A stretch of 6,139 nt of DNA from JANQRV01 sp964533785 (GTDB lineage Bacteria; Bacteroidota; Bacteroidia; Chitinophagales; Saprospiraceae). Position numbers and translations under genes: made by a program. A model generated the notes under the pieces. That model searched no databases. It was not told the origin of the DNA and saw nothing but the letters and a program-made list of their open reading frames with translations. Below, piece after piece: positions 1-4,745 of the stretch. The first letter of the stretch is position 1; the number at the start of each line of letters is the position of its first letter. The stretch spans positions 1 to 6,139 of the forward strand of contig CAZHNG010000386.1 in the NCBI GenBank assembly GCA_964533785.1. Reading direction: 5' to 3'.

Positions 1-20
1 GAATATCAGCGTTTTGTTGT

Positions 21-48
21 CTAAAATCTAGCGTCTAGCGTCAAAAGT
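21..48. repeat. Short degenerate heptanucleotide tandem repeat (CTAGCGT type)
   Basis: Two perfect CTAGCGT units (28-34 and 35-41) are flanked in the same 7-base register by degenerate units CTAAAAT (21-27) and CAAAAGT (42-48). The same unit makes up the longer array at 1182-1235, so this is a second member of one repeat family within 1.2 kb. Both copies are intergenic. The period is not a multiple of three, which argues against a coding origin. Confidence 0.75.
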
Positions 49-89
49 CCAAATCCTGGTAAGCAATGATAAAACATCTCTTTTCTTAA

Positions 90-119
90 AAATTTGATTT
101 TCAAATTTATATACGTATA
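90..119. other. Paired small palindromes in the AT-rich spacer
   Basis: AAATTTGA (90-97) and TCAAATTT (101-108) form a perfect 8-base inverted repeat with a 3-base loop. Two bases later comes the perfect 10-base palindrome TATACGTATA (110-119). Two adjacent dyads could be operator sites, but in DNA this AT-rich they can also arise by chance, and they lie about 310 bases from the next start codon. Confidence 0.2.
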
Positions 120-427
120 AATTAAAATATACCATTTTCACCTTTCTAAAATCCAGTAAATTCAAGGGTTTCAAAAGTGAATCGACCATTTCTTTCAAAC
201 AAAAAAAGCCCCTCTAACCCCATATTTCGCTCTTCCATATTATTGAAAATCAAGTTTTTATTTTTTTAATCTCAGTAACGCTCTTTAATTCTGCTGTGTG
301 AAGCAAAATTAGGCTTGATAATGAAATTAAATGTAGCTGAAATAATTTTACGTTAACAATAATTCCATTCTACTTAGTTTTTTGCGACTCAACAATAGGT
401 CAGCGCGATAACTCAAACATTTTTCTA

Positions 428-676
428 ATGTCATCTTATAAAACAGACCGATTTAACCAACTTGAACGCCTTGATCAGTGGATCCGGCATAGAGGCACGG
501 GATCTCTGGACTGCATGGCAAAGCGACTTAACTTGAGCAAAAGAACGGTATCCAACCGGCTTTCGGATTTGAGAGATTTAGGGGCAAAGATTGGCTATGA
601 TGCCCGGCGACAGAGTTACTATTACGTAGATGAATTTGACTTTAAAGAACAATGGCTGGCTCAATTTCAGCATTGA
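428..676 (+). CDS. Small stand-alone winged-helix (HTH_11/DeoR-like) DNA-binding protein
   Basis: An 82-residue protein that is essentially one DNA-binding domain. Residues 9-22 look like the first helix, 26-35 (SLDCMAKRLN) the second, and 37-52 (SKRTVSNRLSDLRDLG) the recognition helix. Residues 53-70 form a wing-like segment ending in a run of tyrosines (SYYYVDEF). This resembles the N-terminal winged helix of DeoR and WYL-type regulators, but there is no ligand-binding or WYL domain after it. Short free-standing versions are familiar in Bacteroidota; that is family knowledge, and targets are usually unknown. It probably binds DNA as a dimer in the cytoplasm. The ATG at 428 follows an AT-rich stretch without a Shine-Dalgarno, normal for the phylum. 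A second small helix-turn-helix gene follows 138 bases later on the same strand. The specific regulon cannot be told from the sequence. Confidence 0.8.
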   Translation: MSSYKTDRFNQLERLDQWIRHRGTGSLDCMAKRLNLSKRTVSNRLSDLRDLGAKIGYDARRQSYYYVDEFDFKEQWLAQFQH

Positions 677-814
677 TTGATGAAATACGGATGGTCAAAA
701 AGATATTGGCGTAAAAAATAAAAAAAATGCTCATTGCAAATTTTTTGCCACGATCCGTCTTAATATTGTGATATAAATAACGACTATCAATCATCAAACT
801 TAAATTGTTAAGCC

Positions 815-1039
815 ATGGAAAGAAACCCTCAAGTATACGCCAAAACGAGGGCCGAAATCGCTTTTGAATACGGCATTAGCCGAAGGACACTTTACAATTG
901 GTTGAAAAAAGAGAAAATAGACTTAGAGAACCGCCATTTGATAAAGCCTAAAGAATTGGAACAGATCTACACGCACTTTGGTAAACCCAGGATCAGCCTT
1001 CGTAAAATCAAATTTAACGGACAATCCCATAGCATCTAA
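815..1039 (+). CDS. Small helix-turn-helix protein of unknown target
   Basis: A 74-residue basic protein. Residues 11-34 (ending ISRRTLYNWLKKEK) read as a helix-turn-helix: a short scaffold helix (AEIAFEYG), a turn, and a recognition helix starting RRTLYNWL, as in the DNA-binding part of transposase-like and MerR/terminase-like small proteins. Residues 43-57 (IKPKELEQIYTHFGK) form a second helical element, and the tail is basic. There is no catalytic domain, so I do not call it a transposase. The ATG at 815 lies in a poor Shine-Dalgarno context. It shares strand and general character with the upstream winged-helix gene, but the 138-base gap leaves open whether they are co-transcribed. The alternative is a remnant of a larger mobile-element gene; the clean start, compact fold and natural stop favour an intact small gene. 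Confidence 0.65.
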   Translation: MERNPQVYAKTRAEIAFEYGISRRTLYNWLKKEKIDLENRHLIKPKELEQIYTHFGKPRISLRKIKFNGQSHSI

Positions 1040-1070
1040 ATTGCGAACAAAGACACCCTATTAGATCCGC

Positions 1071-1107
1071 CTGCCAGATACGACTTTCGGGCGTGCGTAG
1101 CGGGCAG
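1071..1107. repeat. Imperfect inverted repeat, possible hairpin or dispersed repeat
   Basis: CTGCCAGATACG (1071-1082) and CGTAGCGGGCAG (1096-1107) are inverted partners pairing at 10 of 12 positions, with two A/G mismatches and a 13-base loop. It begins 31 bases after the second helix-turn-helix gene. No T-run follows on the plus strand, so it is not a classical terminator. It is more GC-rich than its surroundings, which fits a dispersed intergenic repeat or an RNA-stabilising 3' structure. Confidence 0.5.
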
Positions 1108-1181
1108 ATGAAGAAATTGTCGAAAATCTATGAGCTGAGCATTTCAAATCAGCATCGTGCATTTAAAAAAAGTAAATACGA

Positions 1182-1235
1182 CTAGCATCTAGCGTCTAAC
1201 GTCTAACGTCTAGCATCTAGCGTCTAGCGTCTAAC
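1182..1235. repeat. Tandem heptanucleotide array, 7 full units plus 5 bases
   Basis: In register the units read CTAGCAT, CTAGCGT, CTAACGT, CTAACGT, CTAGCAT, CTAGCGT, CTAGCGT and a partial CTAAC. All variation is at the fourth and sixth bases (G/A), that is, transitions only. The two-unit block CTAGCAT-CTAGCGT occurs twice, suggesting growth by segment duplication. The same unit occurs at 28-41. There are no spacers, so this is not a CRISPR array. The function is unknown; copy number is likely to vary between strains. Confidence 0.9.
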
Positions 1236-1275
1236 TAAACATAGTATGGTTTGCTCTTTTCATTATGGTGGCAAC

Positions 1276-1534
1276 ATTTTTAGAGGACGAAAATAGGAGG
1301 AAAGCTCGCATTTTGCATGCGACTTAACAAACTGTTTACGGCAGGAAACTCTAAAAATAATGGCCTGTGATACCTGTAGAAAACCAGCAACAGCCGGATA
1401 TACAGCCGTCTGGCGATGTTAGGATCATGGAGCCTTTGCCATGAATGCGGCCGTAGAGTCGGTCGCAGAGAATTTCGTGCAGCCCCTTTTTTGCTTTATT
1501 ATGGGGCTAGAGCAGAATTGGGCTGCACTTTTTT
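1276..1534 (+). ncRNA. Candidate structured RNA ending in a terminator-like hairpin
   Basis: The plus strand carries a series of inverted repeats. ATTTTTAGAG (1276-1285) pairs perfectly with CTCTAAAAAT (1349-1358) and encloses hairpin 1306-1322 (arms TCGCAT/ATGCGA). Three nearly contiguous hairpins follow: 1393-1414 (7 pairs, two G-U), 1425-1444 (TCATGG/CCATGA) and 1446-1467 (8 pairs, one G-U). The last is 1477-1528, followed by six Ts. The G-U pairs would become A-C mismatches in a minus-strand transcript, so the plus strand is favoured. I recognise no known RNA family and see no obvious promoter. The block overlaps the last codon and stop of the convergent adaptor gene. Competing readings are a minus-strand frame at 1351-1506 and a decayed zinc-binding gene, both described in the findings. 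Only covariation or transcript data can settle it. Confidence 0.35.
1477..1534 (+). terminator. Rho-independent-like terminator, plus strand
   Basis: GTGCAGCCC (1477-1485) pairs perfectly with GGGCTGCAC (1520-1528) and is followed at once by TTTTTT (1529-1534). The 34-base loop is long for a terminator. It contains GGGGCT (1503-1508), which could instead pair with AGCCCC (1481-1486), so two mutually exclusive hairpins are possible. In the minus direction no T-run follows the stem, so it suits plus-strand transcripts; the T-run overlaps the stop codon of the convergent adaptor gene. Confidence 0.5.
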
Positions 1535-2774
1535 ATTCATTTAACTGCTTAGATTTTAACTGTTGCCATGCTCTTTCGAGAATGCTGTAGCGGCCGGTGA
1601 CAATTTCAGCGTTACCGCTCATCAATTGGCGGAACGAAAAGTCAATACCGTAGGTAGAAGAAACACCTTCGGGAAAGATAATCCTAACATTATACCGCCT
1701 ACTATCATTAGGGATTCCTGCTATAGATTGTATTTCCCCTTTGACGATCCCGAATTCCCTGAACGGATAATTGTCAAACCTGACGTTGACCGGAAAGCCC
1801 ACTTTTACTTTACTAGAATTGTAGGTTGGCAATTGCATAATGCCTAGTGTTTCTCCCGCTTGGTTTGGTGTGATGGTCATAACCTTCACTCCCTGCTCAA
1901 TGAATTCTTTATCCGTCATCAAGTCATTGAGTACGCAAACACCCTCGATCTCCGAACGAAGGATGTATTTTTGTTCCCATTGCTCAATGGCATCCAGTAA
2001 TTCTTCTTTCTCATTTAAAACGGCAGTTTGGAGAGCAGCTTTGGTGGTTTGATACTTCATCTTTAAATCTATTTTTTCCTGTTCCAGTCTTTCGATCTGG
2101 ACCTGGAATTCATTGATCGAACCACGCGTGTCAATTTCCGTAAAGGATTTACCGAGAAATTTCTCTACGGAAAGTTCTAACTCACGTTGAGAAATGATAC
2201 TGTCCTGCCTTAACTCTTCATCGATCAATTTGCGGCTTTCACTCAGATCTTTGTCCTTTTTTAGTAAATCATGTTGTTCCGTTAAAAGCTGGATGCGTTG
2301 ATGAAGCAGGTTGATCTCACGGTCCTTTGAAGCAACCAGGGCATTTGTTTGATCCGTACGCAAAAACAGTTGTTGTTCCCGGATACTTTCGTTAAGCTGT
2401 TGCAAGCTACTTGAAACAACGCCTAATTGCAAACCGTAGTCGTTAACAACCTTGGTAAAATCAGAGTTGAGGACATTTTTTTTTAATTGAACAACGTCTT
2501 GCAGTCTGGCATCACTTTCGATAAAGGCTACGATTTGTCCTCGTTCAACCGTTTCACCTTCGCGTTTGAGCAGGTTTAGTTTTCCGGACTGTCTGGTGAT
2601 GATATCCTGCGGCATGACCTCTGAGGTAATAATGATCTCCCCGTTGATGGTTTCTTTAAATTCGATGAAGTAGATCAAGGCGAACAGGATCCCGGCACAG
2701 AGCAAAATGATCAGGTAGCCTTGCCGGATCAGGTATTGGGGGATGGAGGCTTTTATTTTACGTTCTTTTTCCAT
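1533..2774 (-). CDS. HlyD-family periplasmic adaptor (membrane fusion protein)
   Basis: A 413-residue adaptor of a type I secretion-like exporter, linking an inner-membrane ABC protein to an outer-membrane channel. Residues 1-18 are cytoplasmic and basic, and 19-37 (LIILLCAGILFALIYFI core) are the single membrane anchor. Residues 45-87 hold the first half of the lipoyl-like domain (GKLNLLKREGETVERGQIVAFIES). Residues about 90-270 form a long, heptad-rich helical hairpin. Residues 271-303 are the second lipoyl half (EIEGVCVLND...GVKVMTITP), and about 310-395 the beta-barrel region. Length and order are normal for the family. The ATG is 7 bases after the stop of the ABC gene, so the two are almost certainly co-transcribed and probably translationally coupled. 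A TolC-type partner is not in the window. The gene ends against a convergent terminator-like hairpin. The adaptor role is secure; the cargo is unknown. Confidence 0.93.
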   Translation of the reverse strand: MEKERKIKASIPQYLIRQGYLIILLCAGILFALIYFIEFKETINGEIIITSEVMPQDIITRQSGKLNLLKREGETVERGQIVAFIESDARLQDVVQLKKNVLNSDFTKVVNDYGLQLGVVSSSLQQLNESIREQQLFLRTDQTNALVASKDREINLLHQRIQLLTEQHDLLKKDKDLSESRKLIDEELRQDSIISQRELELSVEKFLGKSFTEIDTRGSINEFQVQIERLEQEKIDLKMKYQTTKAALQTAVLNEKEELLDAIEQWEQKYILRSEIEGVCVLNDLMTDKEFIEQGVKVMTITPNQAGETLGIMQLPTYNSSKVKVGFPVNVRFDNYPFREFGIVKGEIQSIAGIPNDSRRYNVRIIFPEGVSSTYGIDFSFRQLMSGNAEIVTGRYSILERAWQQLKSKQLNE

Positions 2775-2781
2775 GCCAAGA

Positions 2782-4527
2782 TTATTGTATTTTCAAAAAA
2801 CTATGGTAGAGTTCGTAATAGTCTCGTTGGTTTTCCATCAATTCCCGATGAGTGCCTTGCTCAACTATCTTACCCTCTTTAAACAGAAAAACGTAATCGA
2901 AATATTCAGCGATCGGTAATTTATGAGTAGCCACGATAATGGACCTGCCCGAAAAGAATTGGCTGAAATTTTTCACTACTTTTTGGGACGTAAGATTATC
3001 CAGCGCATTGGTCGGTTCGTCCATGATCAGATAATTCCCATTCTTATAGATGGCCCGTGCCAGCAAGACCCTCTGTGCTTGTCCTTTGCTCATGGCCGTT
3101 CCTCCTTTTCCGATTGGGGTTTCTATTCCATTGGGCAGGCCGGCAACGACTTCTTCGAGACAAGCCAACTGAATGGCTTTTTCGAGCAAAGTAAAATCAA
3201 TGTATCTGTCCTCCCGTTGAAGCGTTACATTGAATTTAAAAGTTTCGGCCAGCACAAATCCTTCTTGTAGAACGGTACTGATGCCTTTGCGCCAAGATTT
3301 ATCGTTTATGTTGCGCAGATCCTGGCTACCAACTTTTATTTGTCCTTCCCGGTAGGTTAAGAGCTTTAGAAGGATTTTTATGAAAGTAGATTTTCCGCTG
3401 CCGCTTTCCCCAACGATCGCAATTTTTTTACCGTAAGGGATATGAATCGATATTTGGTGCAAAACTTCATTGCCGGGCGTGTAACTATAGTTTAAGTGGC
3501 TGACTGAAATATCCTGACGAATGTGCAGTAAGGGGAAATGCTCAGGAGGTAAATACGCTTCTTTCGCTTTCCCAGCGTACAAATTGACCCTTTTAAGACT
3601 CAGCCGTGCATCCATCCATTGACTGAAGGTGAAGGAAGATTCGATCATAGGATGATTTAATTGCCCGATGATATAAATAATGGCCAGCATTGACCCGAGC
3701 GTGAGTTCTCCGGCAACAACGGCCTGGGCCGTAAAGAAAATGATGAATATGTCTTTCAATTGATTAATAGTATAAGTACCGCCCAGGATAAAATTGGCGA
3801 TCCGCTGTAGTTTTAGGCGGGCCGAGGCGTAACCATCCTGGATGTCGTACCATTTGTTCATTTGGTCGTATTCGAGGTTGTTGGTTTTTATTTCGGCACT
3901 ACCATTGAATATTTCCAGCAACTGAGTACGGGAGCGGGAGCTTACCCGGAATCGCCAATCATCTATTTTATGGCGGAGCGGCAGAAATGACAGGTTCCAT
4001 CCGATCAAAAGGATGATAGCGGCCAGAAAGATTAACCCTACTCTGAGGTCAAATACAAATAAAATGATCCCAAATAATAGAAAGCGGAAAAGGGCATTCA
4101 CGATTTTCACCGTTTGATCCGTCAGAAAACGTTCTATCCTGATGGTATCGAGGTAGCTTTGCAGGATCTCTCCTTCATTTTTGGTATTCAAGAGGTGCAA
4201 TCCTTGTGCCAGTATATGGGCAAGAAAGTCATTTACGATCTTCATTTGAAGTCTTACGCCGATATTTCGCAATAGCCACTCTTTAAAAAAGTCGGCACCA
4301 GTGCTCCCAATAAACAGCATGAGCATAGCCAATAGTACCAGGTAGACCAGATCCAGGTCCTGGTATCCAATGGCCTGGTCTACGAGTATCTGAGTCAGGA
4401 ACGGGAACATCAGGGTCAATACCCCCCAAATTAACTGGAGAATGATCACCTGGCTCACTGCTTGGCGGTGCTTCATCATTTCCCGGAAAAGGGAAAGAAG
4501 AGAGGTATGGTCGTTTGAATTTGTCAT
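2782..4527 (-). CDS. Peptidase-less ABC exporter (bacteriocin/peptide-export type), membrane plus ATPase domains
   Basis: A 581-residue half-transporter that probably works as a dimer in the inner membrane. The membrane domain covers residues about 20-315, with hydrophobic segments near 27-50, 60-77, 143-160, 163-182, 257-272 and 276-290. The ATPase domain follows: likely A-loop Tyr349, Walker A GESGSGKST (373-381), Q-loop Gln421, signature MSKGQ (479-483), Walker B YLIMDE (499-504) with catalytic Glu504, D-loop ALD (508-510) and switch His535. Everything needed for ATP hydrolysis is present, but the signature departs from LSGGQ. Many adaptor-linked peptide exporters carry an N-terminal C39 cysteine protease; here the protein starts directly with the membrane domain, so the cargo is either not cleaved or cleaved elsewhere. 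The HlyD-type adaptor follows after 7 bases. Upstream is a 218-base gap that may hold its own promoter. Peptide or bacteriocin export is the best guess, not proven. Confidence 0.93.
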   Translation of the reverse strand: MTNSNDHTSLLSLFREMMKHRQAVSQVIILQLIWGVLTLMFPFLTQILVDQAIGYQDLDLVYLVLLAMLMLFIGSTGADFFKEWLLRNIGVRLQMKIVNDFLAHILAQGLHLLNTKNEGEILQSYLDTIRIERFLTDQTVKIVNALFRFLLFGIILFVFDLRVGLIFLAAIILLIGWNLSFLPLRHKIDDWRFRVSSRSRTQLLEIFNGSAEIKTNNLEYDQMNKWYDIQDGYASARLKLQRIANFILGGTYTINQLKDIFIIFFTAQAVVAGELTLGSMLAIIYIIGQLNHPMIESSFTFSQWMDARLSLKRVNLYAGKAKEAYLPPEHFPLLHIRQDISVSHLNYSYTPGNEVLHQISIHIPYGKKIAIVGESGSGKSTFIKILLKLLTYREGQIKVGSQDLRNINDKSWRKGISTVLQEGFVLAETFKFNVTLQREDRYIDFTLLEKAIQLACLEEVVAGLPNGIETPIGKGGTAMSKGQAQRVLLARAIYKNGNYLIMDEPTNALDNLTSQKVVKNFSQFFSGRSIIVATHKLPIAEYFDYVFLFKEGKIVEQGTHRELMENQRDYYELYHSFLKIQ

Positions 4528-4557
4528 GGGTTACATTCCGGGTGGTATTATAGGAGA

Positions 4558-4565
4558 TAAAGATA
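4558..4565 (-). promoter_or_regulatory. Possible Bacteroidota -7 element for the exporter operon
   Basis: On the minus strand this reads TATCTTTA, matching the Bacteroidota TAnnTTTG consensus at 7 of 8 positions. It would put the start of transcription about 20-25 bases before the exporter ATG. No good TTG element is seen at the expected distance upstream, so the call is weak. It lies downstream (in the transcription direction) of the direct repeat at 4592-4626. Confidence 0.2.
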
Positions 4566-4591
4566 GGGTGCTCTTTTCATTTCCAGCTCAC

Positions 4592-4626
4592 TATTGGTAG
4601 TGGTTATCCTTTTCAATATTGGTAGT
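4592..4626. repeat. 10-base direct repeat upstream of the exporter gene
   Basis: TATTGGTAGT occurs at 4592-4601 and again at 4617-4626, exactly 25 bases apart (on the coding strand, ACTACCAATA twice). It lies 65-99 bases before the exporter start codon, in the only spacer of this gene group. The position and regular spacing would suit a regulator binding two similar half-sites, but the spacing is longer than the roughly 21-base period of LytTR-type sites. It may be chance. Confidence 0.35.
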
Positions 4627-4745
4627 TAAGTAGGCGAAAAAATAGCTAAAGTATTTATTATCAATTGTTTTTCCGATTTTTTTTCAGGTTTATTTCCTCC
4701 AATTAATGTTACGTAGAAATGATGTTATCAGGCAATACCTACCGT

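Larger units (their letters stand above)
1..427. other. AT-rich intergenic spacer, no convincing gene
   Basis: No convincing coding region is visible on either strand. The DNA is AT-rich with several homopolymer A and T runs (for example around 200 and 255). It contains a short heptanucleotide repeat (21-48) and two small palindromes (90-119), listed separately. A tiny frame at 321-356 would give 11 residues and has nothing to support it as a gene. The promoter of the downstream helix-turn-helix gene should lie in the last 100-150 bases, but I found no exact match to the Bacteroidota TAnnTTTG element there. Confidence 0.6.

Noticed and set aside
736..748. Small hairpin GCAAA-TTT-TTTGC between the two small genes
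   Set aside because: Five-base AT-rich arms in a T-run are expected by chance and give no clear terminator geometry.
815..1039. Second helix-turn-helix gene as a transposase
   Set aside because: No catalytic domain, no terminal inverted repeats bounding it and no target-site duplication were seen.
1182..1235. Tandem repeat considered as a CRISPR array
   Set aside because: The units are 7 bases long with no spacers, and there are no cas genes.
1296..1307. GAGGAAAG next to a structured region, reminiscent of the RNase P RNA core
   Set aside because: The conserved continuation differs (GCTC rather than TCC), the downstream ACAGAA core is absent, and the following stems do not fit RNase P architecture.
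1563..2052. Plus-strand open frames across the adaptor gene (1563-1847 and 1840-2052)
   Set aside because: They lie antisense within a well-supported HlyD-family gene and their translations show no recognisable domain.
2923..3270. Plus-strand open frame of 115 codons
   Set aside because: It is antisense to the conserved ATPase domain of the ABC exporter, including Walker B and the signature, and has no domain of its own.
2782..4527. Search for a C39 peptidase domain in the exporter
   Set aside because: The protein begins about 20 residues before the first membrane segment, leaving no room for the roughly 130-residue protease. The sequence upstream of the ATG encodes none.
4696..4700. Strong Shine-Dalgarno-like GGAGG on the minus strand in the 4528-4745 spacer
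   Set aside because: No ATG follows within range, and the nearby frames close after a few codons, so no small gene is supported.
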